Positions 1-62,029 of a stretch of DNA of 64,000 nt are shown piece after piece. Location: positions 7,824,905 through 7,888,904 of the forward strand of contig CM020512.1 in NCBI GenBank assembly GCA_009823395.1, read 5' to 3'. The notes beneath the pieces were generated by a model, which was given only the letters and a program-made list of their open reading frames with translations, was not told the DNA's origin and did not search any database. This DNA is from Thamnaconus septentrionalis (lineage: Eukaryota > Chordata > Actinopteri > Tetraodontiformes > Monacanthidae). Position 1 is the stretch's first letter, and every line of letters begins with the position of its first letter. A program made the position numbers and the translations under genes.

Positions 1-12968
<12,968 letters not shown>

Positions 12969-14782
12969 CTGCAGCTACTTGGTCTTTAGGTTTGTACCAT
13001 CCACAGTAGTCGCACTGCACGAAGGGCAAGACAGAGGAGACAAAGGAGCTCAGTGTCATCGGTACAAAAAGAAGAGCAGCAGAGTGAGGCTATTCTACCA
13101 TAAACGGGAGGTTTAGAGTAGTTGGCATGCAGAAGGATAACAATATATAAAAGAATCAAGCGTGAAATCTTGTCTGAAGCCAGTGTTCGACATTGTCCCA
13201 CATCACGCAACTGTGGACGGGAGATAGTGACCAGCCGTCAACACACAGGTTGCCCCAGCAGTGGAGAGACATCTGATCTTCCGTATCTGATCCCCACAAA
13301 ACGTATTTGATAATCCACATTCACACCTTAATGCATCTGAATGCCCACAGGAAGCTCTTACATGCACTTTAGGCCAACCACCACTCACTGGCTTGGAAAA
13401 AATATACCCTGTTCACTCTTAATTAAAGGCTAAAGACATCTCAAAGTGCTTTCAGTTTGAAATGCTGGAAGAGAGAAGAGCCAAGAGAACATTTGGCCGG
13501 GAAGAGAGTGTAAAAGCTGTACGGGCAAATGATGAAGCGGTGAAGTGATAGAACAGACGTCAGCTCGCTTAAACGAAGCGGAGATAAAATAGAATGTGGA
13601 TACGTGTACGAAAGCAAGACAACAGCCCCAAGTAGAAGATTCATGAATCGTCCAGAGAGACCAGGAGGGAACTGATATAGAGAGACTGAGATCATTTGAT
13701 GGTGAAATAGTGAGGAATGCCAGTAAGATGGTGGATTCACTGAATCTAAATGGGATTTTTCACCATGATGTCAGAGCTCGAGGAGGCCAGTCCAGGTTTA
13801 GGCAATAAAAACGTGTTCTGGAAGCACAGCTTTCCAACACTCCCCGAAAAACCAGAACACAGTCTGTCCAATCTAATATTCTGCGGATGGATTTTACCAG
13901 CAGCTGTGCAATATCTTATTAAAAGAGGGCGACACTTCCTGGTGAGCACTGTTGAAGTGCTATGACTAAACACCAGATGTGTTTTTTCTTATTATTCTTA
14001 AATGTTTGTAGTCATGACGACACTGAGCTCCAACAGTGACAAAACCTTTCAACCTTTCAAATGAAATATGTATTGAATGATTTACTCTGGGAATATCTGT
14101 CGATGCTGCCGTGACACCAGAACTTCTGTTTCTAGCAACGACAGAACAAAGGACCCAAATTGTCCCCCTCCCCAGTTCAGAAACAAGTTCCGACTCCTCC
14201 ACCAACCCTCTAGACGCCCAGACCGGAGACCCATTTAGGGGGTTTTTGCTCCTTATAATTATTTCAAGTGCTTTCAGAAGAGTCGGCACACTTATCTGAG
14301 AGCATGACTCAGTGGATGTAAAAAAGAAAAGACAGGGGGGGGCATGATGGTTACATGACAACTGTTCAAGCTGCAGGACGTTTCAGGGTCAGAATATTAA
14401 CGTGGACCAGAGCTGGGAGGAGGAATAAGGAGAGGCAGAGGGGGAGGTGGAGAGGGAGGAGGTAGAGAGGGAGAGGACGAGGAGCCACACCTGAGCCGAG
14501 GTGTTCAAAAAGACCAGCGGATTTAATATCAATGCTGCGTTTCACTGAGTCGCAGCGCCATCAAACACATCAAGCTTGTAGGCGATAGGGTGAAGCCTCC
14601 ATCCAGCGCAGCTCTGGGATCTCTGGGCCTGTCGCTGCCCGGCTCCAGCCTCGCGTTACCTTCATCAACATGTCATCCTCGTTATCCTTGCATAACAGAA
14701 CACAATCTGTGTGCAGGCATGATAAAATAAAACAGAAAGAACGAATGATCAAACGAAAAGGAGCTGTTATCTCTCTCCCTCC

Positions 14783-14823
<41 letters not shown>

Positions 14824-14962
14824 GCACATACTAGCAGCGTGCGAGAAGGTGGTGGTGCTGCTGCTGGTGGAGGTGGAGCCGAAGAGAAAAACATGCAGCC
14901 TGTGAGCCAAGACGTCTGTTTTAAAATGGACCCCGGAACCTTGCAGTCACCGAGCCTGATGC

Positions 14963-15005
<43 letters not shown>

Positions 15006-16360
15006 ACTGCTGCCGCCGCTGCTGTCCGTTACAGGACAGCGCGGACGCGCAATTGTGCACTCACACATACACACACAAGAATGCATGCAAACTATCACTG
15101 AGGGCGAGCACATATGTCAAAGATTGACTGTGTGCAGTGCAGGCGGGGCTGTAAAAGCAGGGTGGTGGTGGTGTGGTGGGGGGGGCAGCGGTGGGATGGG
15201 GAGATGTGGGGGATGGTGGTGGGGTGCAAAGGGGAGGGGGATGCAAACCTGAGCTGTGTGGAAAAAAAAAACAGACGGGTCCTCCCCCCTCGATGCTGTC
15301 AGGCCTGCAAAATGCCCTTTAATTCTCCTCACGACGGTGATAACGCACTGACTGTGTGTGTGCATGTGTGTGTGTGTGTGTGTCAGGCTGGGGTGGGGGG
15401 TGGGGGTGGGGGGTTGCAATATTTGGCACATCCAGGGTTTTTTTTTATCATTATTATTATTAGAATTTTTTGCAGGGTATAAAAAAAAAAAAAAAAACCA
15501 AAAAACTGAATCACTGTCACATCATTTCTTCCGGTGCCATCCGAGCCGCGGCTGCGCTTCTTGTTTACCAAAGCCGCTAATCAATGACAGGGGCGTATAA
15601 AGGCCACAATCCGCCATGGCGTGCGGGCGAGGAGGGTTTGGGGGGGGGGCGTCCCACCACCTCCGGAGTCATGCTCGGCCGCGGAGACTCGGAAAGGAAA
15701 CGAAGGTTCTGTAATTGCGCAGAGAAGCGGCTCCGCTAGCGCTAGCACACGCGCGCGCACAAGCGCGCGCACACATACAAAAAAATTGGCCCCGGCACTC
15801 GTGGTGCAGTGGGTGGTTTGTGTGGTGGGATCCTCGGTCGCCCCCCCACCACCTTTCTTAATGATTCATAATCAATGACAGCACTCATTTTCTGTCCCCG
15901 ATCAAATTATTCAGCCATAAGAGCCAAAATGGCTGCGTTTTTTTTTTCCCTCCATCGGGATGTTTCAGTGCTTTACCCCCACCCCCCACCACCCCCATCC
16001 CTCCATCCATCCATCCATCCCTCCCTCCCTCCCTCCCTCCATCAATTCCTTCCTCGCACGTCGCCTTGACGGATCCGCACCACACCCGTGAAGCCATGTC
16101 GGCTGCCAAATCAATACAGGTTCCTGCTCCGCTGCTGACGGTAGACAGCAGTGGGGGGGCGCGGTGGGGTGAGGGTGTGGGGGGGGGAGGGCAAATAAGA
16201 ATAATAATAAAATAATAATAACAATGAATGAATGAAATAAAAACCAAAACACGACGCCGGAGGTGGCGGAGGAGGTGTTGGAGGAGCAGCAGCAGGATGG
16301 AGGAATGCAACATCTTTCCTCCCTGTTGTCCGACCGGGAGGGAGGAGGGTCGGTCCGACT
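12969..16360 (-). other. scn8a 5' UTR intron
   Basis: Non-coding. It holds a compound CT/CA repeat at 14783-14823, a CTG run at 14964-15003, a TG/GGGGTG-rich tract at 15358-15415, and a CATC/CCTC-rich tract near 16000-16040. The sequence becomes GC-rich from about 15.5 kb towards the promoter block. Confidence 0.5.
14964..15003. repeat. (CTG)n microsatellite
   Basis: About 13 CTG units, followed by interrupted CTA/CTG/CCG triplets. Confidence 0.95.
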
Positions 16361-17084
16361 ACTTACAGCATCATAGCGGCCGTTCTGGAGCCATCCGCCG
16401 GCAAGGCGCTATATCATCCTGGGGTCCAAACAAAAAGCGAGGAGGGAAGTGGGGGATGAAAAACAGTGCGCAAAAGCCAAAAATAAAAATCCCTGAAAGA
16501 TGATCGAGAGCTGGGGTTTTTTTTTTTGGGGGGGGCGCCGGTTGCAGACAGACGGCGCCCTACCTGGAGCCTATCGGAGGAGACATTCCTCCAGCAGCAG
16601 CAGCCAAGGTCTTAGAAAGAAAGAAAAAAAAAACGCCTGGCAAAAATAATAATTCAAAAAATCCGCAAATAAAGCGAGCAACAAGCAACAACAACAACAC
16701 CTGACTGACAATATCGGCCTTATTTTCCTCCGTCAAATCCCCGCTGTCGTCCAGCCGATGGATGCTCAAACGCAGCAGACACCCTCCCTCCGACCCGCTC
16801 TGCTCAGCACCCCCTCCCTCCCCGTCCTAAAAAAAAAAAAGAAAAGAAAAAAAAGGAAAAGATGCGGGGCCAGTGTGCAGCTCTGCGACATTTAAGCCAA
16901 AAAAAAGGCTACCGACCGGGGGAGAAAAGGGGCGCCGCGGCCAAACACACGCACGCAGCGCTCGGCCCCGGGCGCAGACGACGGCAGGATACTCACTCTG
17001 GAAGCGTTACAGCGAATCCGGGAGGCCGCCGCAGGACTGCAGATGCGAGCAGGGCTGAGGAGGAACTGCGGTTGTCGCCATATT
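16361..17084 (-). promoter_or_regulatory. scn8a: Probable scn8a promoter with alternative non-coding first exons
   Basis: A CpG-rich block with three minus-strand consensus donors: gtaagt (exon ends at 16367), gtaggg (exon ends at 16564) and gtgagt (exon ends at 16997). Mammalian Scn8a has several mutually exclusive non-coding first exons clustered within a short promoter region and spliced to the first coding exon, and this layout fits. AATATGGCGAC on the minus strand at 17084-17074 matches the YY1 motif in the orientation common just downstream of a TSS. The exon 5' ends cannot be set from sequence. Confidence 0.5.
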
Positions 17085-17353
17085 GTTGCTGCTATCTCCT
17101 CTTTTCTGCTGCCCCCCTCCTCCTCCTCCTCCTCTACACTTCTCCACTCCCCTCCCCTCTCCTCTTCTCTCCTCTCCTCTTCTCTCCTCAGAGCGAGCAG
17201 TTTGCCTGCATAATTGATGACCCTCAGCAGAATGTGAGGGAGTGTTTCAGAGGAATCCTAAAGGTCATTTAGGCCTGCAGACCCTGAGAGCGGGAACCTC
17301 AGAAGATGCCTCAGCTTCCAGCATGGACCCGAGTGAGCTCCTGCACGAGCAAT

Positions 17354-17492
17354 TCTTCTTCTTCTTCTCCTCCTAATTCTTCTTCTTCTTCTCCTCCTTC
17401 TTCTTCTTCTTCTTCTTCTTCTTCTTCTTCTTCTTCTTCTTCTTCTTCTTCTTCTTCTTCTTCTTCTTCTTCTTTTCCTTCTTGTTCTTCTT
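17354..17492. repeat. (TTC)n trinucleotide tract
   Basis: TTC/CTT repeats with CTCCTCC interruptions; the purest part is about 17397-17474. The complementary strand is GAA. Confidence 0.95.
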
Positions 17493-18657
17493 CTCTGACA
17501 TACTTGGGGATTAAATATTTGATTTGGGGTCTTTTTGCCATTTATTTGTATGGATGAAAATATTTTTGATTTGATTTATTTGTTTATTTTGAACAAGCAT
17601 ATGAAAAATAAGAGTAATAAAAATCAAATTAACTAATCAGAATAATAAAAATCAGAATAGAAATAAATAACATACAAACACATTTATTCTGTTCGAAAAG
17701 GGAATGGGAAGAAGTATCAACTTTTCTGAAGTTCCCATCCCTTTAAACTAATTTAACCAATAGACATCTACTTCCGCTTTTTACTAGCCTATCCATCTAA
17801 CAAATTAAATTATCCCTCCTCTTCCATGAACCCATTTAGAAGGAATGGTTTGTACTTTGCTTTATTTCTTGCTCCAAGCTATTCCATAAAGTCCTCCCAC
17901 AGCTTGACATGCACATTCTTTTCAATGTTGTTCTTACTTTCTGTTATAAATGTGTATAAAATGTGTAGAAAGGCTTGGAAGGCTAACTGGCTAGTCTATA
18001 GTGTTGGATGTGAGAGTAGATGGTTGTTTGTTTGTCTCTATTACGGTCCTGCGCTAACCTGGTCACGTGTCCAGGGTGGAGCACTGCCCCGAGTTCACCC
18101 CAAGACTGAACTGCAACAATGTCCTTGTGTTGCTTCTTCCCAGGACCACTGCAGATGGTCATGGCAAAGTGCGAAAGAGTTGATTGCTCAACACAATAGG
18201 CGACAATCACTGTCAGACACACAAGAGCTGGCATAGGATCAAAGTAAATTAACATTCTTGTCCTTTTCTCTCCAACCAAAGGAAACAATGGATGTCAGTC
18301 AGTCCATCTGTGCCCTCATCCCGACCATCCAGCTCCAGCAACAGGGAATATGGGATTTTTCTCTCTCTCTCTCTCTCTCTCTCATGTTCTGAATCTCTTA
18401 AGCTATGATTTTGATTTCTAATAAAACATAAATGCCTACATTCTGGACAAACTGGAATGATGTCATTGGGATAGCAATGGGTAAAATTTCACCAACGTAG
18501 GATGGGGACCTTTAGACCTGTAGACCATGAAATCACTGATGCTGGGCCTATATTTAAAGTTTTCACGTCTGGTTTTCACCTCTAATATTACAAAATAATG
18601 TGTTTATTAACATGTGTAAACTGACTTTTCAAACATTGTTCCCAAGATGTGCTAGAA

Positions 18658-19024
18658 CAGACATGGGCAAACTATGGTCCGGGGGCCATATGCGGCCTGT
18701 TAAGCTTTTAATCCGGCCCGCCGACCATGAAGATATTGTATTAATCGTAAGTAAGTCATAAAATAGCTGTATTTTATCCATTTTTTCAGTGTTTTAAAAG
18801 TCATTTCAGAAAAACTAAATACCGCAGGGCTTCAAAATCTGATATTTTGTTCCAACTTTGCTTTGGCTCATTTTCAATTAACATTAAAGCACGTTTTCTG
18901 CATATCCCGTGATATTTTTTTTCTTCTATGAGGTGGGTCACCAAAACACTCCATCCGTCTGCTGCTACTCCTATGTCACATTTTATAACATACTGTGGCC
19001 CACCAAACAGTTTTCCCACCGCTG
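18658..19024. mobile_element. Non-autonomous hAT element, family 1 copy A
   Basis: A 367-bp element with inverted ends (CAGACATGGGCAAACT; opposite end CAGCGGTGGGAAAACT). It is flanked by an imperfect 8-bp target duplication, TGCTAGAA (18650-18657) and TGCTACAA (19025-19032). The 8-bp duplication and CAG start are hAT hallmarks. There is no coding capacity. Confidence 0.82.
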
Positions 19025-19212
19025 TGCTACAACGTACATCTTCCATCTGATCTCAGGTGAGTGCTGAAGTCAGACCGTCCACGGGGAGGGAGCGCAAGCA
19101 AAGGGTTTGCAGCGACACCTGGTGGCTCCTAAAACGCCTCCTCTCTCCGGAGTAATTCGTCAGAATAAAAACACAGGGCTAAAGGTACGAGGAGTTCTGA
19201 CAAAGGATCTCG

Positions 19213-22200
19213 TTTATTTGACATGAAACACATCCAGTGACAGCGTGACAGTGTGTGTTTTTTGTTGTTTTTTTTTTTTTGTCAAGTAAGACTTGTCGTT
19301 TGAAGTCTTTGCACCATTGACGTCTTTGCTGCAGATCGACAAATGCATAGTGAACAGACAGTCGTTGAGGTATAGATCGTGGGCCCTTGAGTTTGTCGAC
19401 GTTTTTTTTTTTTTCATTCTGCGTGGGTCAAATATTGTAATTGTATGAGCTCACAATGCACAGTTTACATTTTGTGCTTAAAAATGGTTTTGGACAATTG
19501 AAATTCTGCCGTACTCACAACAGACAATCAGTGGAGGTCGTCTGACGGAGATGCACCATTTCTCGACACCACCCCCCCCAAAAAAAATCGACAGAAATTT
19601 TATTTAAAAAATGTCTTGAAGGAAAAAAGAGAGAAATATTTCAAATAATGAGGGCATCCACCTTCTTTGTCAGGACGTCGGAGGCCAAGAGTCCGTCCAC
19701 CTTCCCTCACCCATTAGCACCAATGTCTATTAAAAAAGGGTTGGAAGGCCAAGACGAAACTACAAAACTTTATTAAGACTCGTCGCAGTTAGCAACAAAG
19801 CTAATCATCACAGCAGCTCACACGCTCCGCATGAAAGTTATTTCACAGGTGAGTCCAAGTCGGCCCAGACGCCGGCTGGAGGTCCCATTCTTTCTCTCTC
19901 TCTCTCTGTCCGTCCGTCCGTCCGCTCAGCAGTCTGTTGATGTGCTGCGCTGTACAAGGTTTTCAAGCTGCTGCCAAATCAACAACGGAGGGTTGTGCAG
20001 TTGAACTGAACAAAGGATGTCAAGAGAAAATATCGCTAAAAAAAAAAAAAGAATTTGATTTCCAATTTTGAATGAAAGGAATAAAAAAAATCAGTGGAGA
20101 GAAAGAAATAAAGCACTTTAAAATACAAAACCCAAAATGCTTTAATATTCTGGGATGGTTTTTTTGTACAAAAGACAAAAAGCTGTTGTGGACACACACG
20201 CACACACACTCTAACACCCTCAGGCACACATGATGAATGTCGTCTGGGGGGGGAGGGCGAGGAGGGGGCAGGGGGGGGGTGCTCACTTCTCCTGCCAGGA
20301 TACACTCAATCGTCTTAAAAATGTGAGCGTTTAAAAGAGCGCGAAAAAAAATTGCCGTCACATATGAAAGATCAGTCATGTTTTTTTTCCTCTTTTTTTG
20401 TTATGTCGACAAGGTTCATGTCCATGTACACGTTAAAACACCAGAAATACAGTATCTGACCTCTAAAGTACAGTCAACAGACAACATCCTGGCCCCCATT
20501 CATCAGATATGCCACGTTTGTTGGTTTGTTAGTTTGAAAATTGCAGGTTTCTCACTCGATTGCTGATCATCCCGAATCAATTTTTTCGTTCCAGTGTAAC
20601 AGACATTCAGAGAGAATTTCTTACATGATCATGAAGACAAAAAAGGCATGAATGCAAACATTAATAAAAAACATAAAACCAAATAAAAATAATAAAAAAC
20701 AAACTACACCCCCAAATGCCACTCACATGACGTGATGAGTGTGTGTGTGTGTGTAAGCGTGCGTCCATGCTGTGGCGGTGCAAAGTGCACGCGGGGCAGC
20801 AGGGTCGCTGCCAGGGGTGGGGGGTGGGGCTCTGCAGTTCCACAGGTTCAGTAAGGCAAAAGTTCTGTCTCCCCTCCCCCCACCGTCGCAGCATCTCTGC
20901 TGGGCCAGCGTCACGACAGGTTCATGGGGGCGGAGGAGGGGCAGGGCTCTGGGGGGGGGGGGGCAAAGGCACTAACTTGCCTTTGGACAATCTACGTGGA
21001 CCTACTAGAGCGGGTGCAGCGGCCAGCAGGAGCCGCCAGTGAACACTGGCCTCCCTCCTCGGCACATTTACACAATTTAGAGGTCCTGTATTATTGACTT
21101 TTTCCCCCATTTTCAAGCAGCTCAATTAGCCCTCTGTTTGCAGCCTCCAGCAGAAAAAAAAACCTTTTTGCTCCTTCTCCAAGTTTGGAAGGAGACAAAA
21201 GTGAGGCAGTCTCAAAAGGGCAGAGCCGACACACGAAATCGGTGCCCTTTGTGACATCACAGAGGGCCGATTTCCCAGAAGTTTGTCTCTTTGAACGCAC
21301 ACTCTTCGATGTGCAACAGAGGCACATTATTTCAGAGCAGTCGGCACAATATGGGATCTGTAAATGTTTCACCATTCGCCGTATCTAATAAGTGGGCGAC
21401 AAGAAAAAGGATTTTTTTTTTTTTTTTAAGTTTATTTAAATGAAAATTAAAACGTTTTCTAACCCTGCTTTGTGCTAAAACACTTAAAACATTTCGGTTT
21501 TAAGATTATTGTTTTTTAAACAATAAGTTTTTATTCTACGAGACAAAATCAACAATAATTTGAGATAAAGGTAGTTTTGTACATCTCGGTGATAACTTTT
21601 AGCAACAGCAGCTTTGTGCTGTTCAAAGGTTGGTTTGCGTTTCTAGAGGGAGGGAGTCGTGCGTCCGACCACGAGAGGCATCAACTCCGGCTGGACTTTG
21701 TACTGGGCAAATTTAAAGCTGAACCAGTGGATCCAGCGTCGTGCTCACACTGGCAACACCCCAGAATTTGGAGGTGCACTTAAGACACGGGGGGAAAAAA
21801 AGTCGGACTCTTCTTCTGTGCTTTCAGAAAACGCTTGGCTGCTCACACTCATGAGCATCTCGTTCTAAACCTGTGCTTCTTTCCATCCAGGACCATCGTG
21901 AATATCTGGGGGTTCTGAAAAAAAGTTGTTTTTTTGTTCCTTTCACTGAAAAATTATTCCCATGATATTTTAGCAGTGACAGAATGTGAAGATAAAACGT
22001 TGGTGCTGCCCCCTGCTGGCTGAGCCAACTGGCTGGCAATAGCGGCATCTTCTTAATACTGACTAGGATTTGCAAAAGAGGCGGGGCACACATTGTTGAA
22101 AGGGAGGGTTGGGGGAAGGGGAAAAGGGGGAGGGGCTTGAGACAGGAAGTTGACTCAGAGGCGCGAGGACTTAAAGTGCACAATTGTAAAGTTCCAGCTC

Positions 22201-22571
22201 CTCTCAGCGGTTGTGCCATCCTGCCGTCAAGAAGAGGCGAGGGGCTGAGAAAGTAAAAACGGCTAATAAAAAAAAAAAAAGAAAAAATTAAATAAAAATA
22301 AAAGCATGAATGGATTAAAAGCAAGAGGAAGCAGAGGGATGGATTTTGGGGAAAATGAAACGTCTTTAGAAGCATGACGGCGGCGTGGTGGGAAGGGTTT
22401 AGGGAGGGGGCGGAGTCTAATCACGCAGCCGAGCTGGTGGATGAAAAGGAAGGAAGAGCGGATGAGGGCGACCCCGTGTCGGTGCTGTGTGCTCGTGCTT
22501 CCCGCAGACAGTCTGCTGCTCTGACGGTGTGTCTGAGGCTCGACGTGGAGGTTTGCTACAGAACACACATT

Positions 22572-22602
<31 letters not shown>

Positions 22603-22741
22603 CGAGTCCTTCTCCCTCATCTCAGAGCCTGGCTCAGGTTTCTGCATTTTGTTTTCTCTTTTTCTTCTTCTTCGTCTTAAAAAAAAAAAAAAGAACGTAA
22701 TCGACTGGGGAGGGAGGAGGAGGGGTCGGGGGGGGGGGGGA
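19213..22741 (-). other. dip2b: Probable dip2b 3' UTR with poly(A) signal
   Basis: About 3.5 kb from the stop codon to AATAAA on the minus strand at 19218-19213, the most distal of several AATAAA motifs (others near 19608, 19768 and 21430). It contains a degraded relative of the TTAA-type element at 21079-21364, a CA repeat at 22570-22593 and A/T homopolymers. The exact cleavage site is not visible. Confidence 0.5.
21079..21364. mobile_element. Degenerate relative of the TTAA-type element
   Basis: Begins AGAGGTCCTGTATTATTG and ends with a sequence reading TTTACAGATCCCATATTGTGC-like on the other strand, resembling the ends of the 3737-4112 element. It lies inside the inferred dip2b 3' UTR. 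Boundaries are approximate. Confidence 0.4.
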
Positions 22742-60571
<37,830 letters not shown>

Positions 60572-60860
60572 GGCTTCGCCGATGTTTAAACGTTTGTTTA
60601 AAAAATAAAATTAAATGTAAAAAAGCGGGTGCACTCTGAACGACGAGGCCAAGCTGTCGCCGGGAAACGTGGAAAAGGAAATAAAAAAAGCCCCACAGCG
60701 GTCTCCCTCAAGAGACAAAACAAGGCTGCGAGTGGGAGAGACAGTCCATCCGCACGGCTGGCCTCTCCGCCATAATGGCAAAACTCAGCAACGGCGTCGT
60801 GCGATCACGTGACCGCCTTTACCTTTTGCCTGTACGTTGAGTCACTGCTGCGCCCCGGCA
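60572..60860 (-). promoter_or_regulatory. dip2b: dip2b 5' UTR and promoter
   Basis: GC- and CpG-rich. On the minus strand a TTATGGCGG YY1-like motif lies at 60775-60767. TCACGTGA (USF/TFE type) is at 60805-60812 and TGAGTCA (AP-1 type) at 60838-60844. No TATA box is visible. The transcription start is probably near 60.75 kb; this is inferred. Confidence 0.55.
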
Positions 60861-61118
60861 GCTAGACTCTCACGCTGGCGCAGTGGCGCCATCTGCCGGC
60901 GCGCATAAACTTCGGCGCATAAAAGTTCCTTCCATTTGTAAAACCCTAATTTTTGGATGCGGGTGAAGCATTGTTGCGTGATGCACCACAGATATGACCG
61001 TACAAGGGCGAAGTGAAATGAATGCAATTGGATTTCTCAAAATTGAAAATATACCTTTAGAAGCTCACGTCGAAGTCAAAAACTTCAGAAATCTTCTGCA
61101 ATCAATCTAAACAAAAAA

Positions 61119-61153
<35 letters not shown>

Positions 61154-61309
61154 AAATCACAAACAAAACATCCAAGTTTGATTGGGCCAGTTGCAAAAAT
61201 GTTTATTTTTCAATTGCTTGGGAGAGTGATATTGGAGTAAAAAAAAATTTTTAATTCACAATGTCAGTCAATAATCATTCAAAATTTTGAAAACCGCCCG
61301 TGCTTATAG
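60861..61309. other. Spacer between dip2b promoter and tRNA-Tyr
   Basis: AT-rich, with an (AAAT)n run at 61114-61155. No gene seen. Confidence 0.6.
61114..61155. repeat. (AAAT)n microsatellite
   Basis: About ten AAAT units. Confidence 0.93.
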
Positions 61310-61397
61310 CCTTCGATAGCTCAGTTGGTAGAGCGGAGGACTGTAGAAGCATCCTATCGACATCCTTAGGTCGCTGGTTCAAATCCGGCTCGAAGGA
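61310..61397 (+). tRNA. tRNA-Tyr(GTA), intron-containing
   Basis: The 88-base gene has acceptor stem CCTTCGA / TCGAAGG with discriminator A. The A box is TAGCTCAGTTGG, the B box GGTTCAAATCC and the anticodon GTA at 61343-61345. A 15-base intron lies at 61347-61361, after the base following the anticodon, as in other eukaryotic tRNA-Tyr genes. Removing it leaves 73 bases. A T run from 61401 is a Pol III terminator. Confidence 0.97.
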
Positions 61398-61400
61398 AGT

Positions 61401-61413
61401 TTTTTTTTTTTTT
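61401..61413 (+). terminator. Pol III oligo(T) terminator of tRNA-Tyr
   Basis: An uninterrupted run of about 13 T starting four bases after the tRNA 3' end. Confidence 0.9.
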
Positions 61414-62029
61414 GCAAATTTCCCCACTGTGGGATTAATAAAAGTCTTCTATTTAAAATTGCCTGACATGAATCTGATTGTACGGCATTTATGTCTGACA
61501 CGTGGCATTTGTACACCTACCTCTCAGCCACCACGCATACATTCTACATTTCACATGACTAAGCTAAAAGTTCATCAAAATTTTGATGAATGCTTGAATG
61601 CTTGGAACTAGTCAATGCTTGGCACATGTGACAAGTCCTCAGAACATCTGTGCTTGCCAAAGCTTTGATCTTGGCTTCAGGTTGAGTGACCTCTACAAGA
61701 TATTCATTGCAGTAAAAGACATTTCTCTGAACTAAGCCATCAATTAGATTGAATGGAATGCCTTGCGGTAAATCCCAAAACATTTATGGAGGGCAGTTAT
61801 TTGACCCAGATTTTGTTTGATAGTTTAAACAAGATATTTTACTATACATTTCTATTTTGGAACAATTACCACACCCAAGAATCTTGGAATGGTCGGTTTG
61901 AAAGGGATTGAACATTGAATGCAATACGTGCATACATCTGACATACAGGACTCCAAGAATACAGCAAACATTCAGGGGGGAAAAAAAGCAGATCAACACA
62001 AACTTTGTAAATGTCCATTAAGATGTAGT

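Larger units (their letters stand above)
17085..19212. other. Intergenic region between dip2b 3' end and scn8a promoter
   Basis: About 2.1 kb. It contains a long TTC/CTT tract (17354-17492), AT-rich sequence at 17560-17960 that resembles an old interspersed repeat of unknown class, a short CT run near 18360, and one hAT element (18658-19024). Confidence 0.6.
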
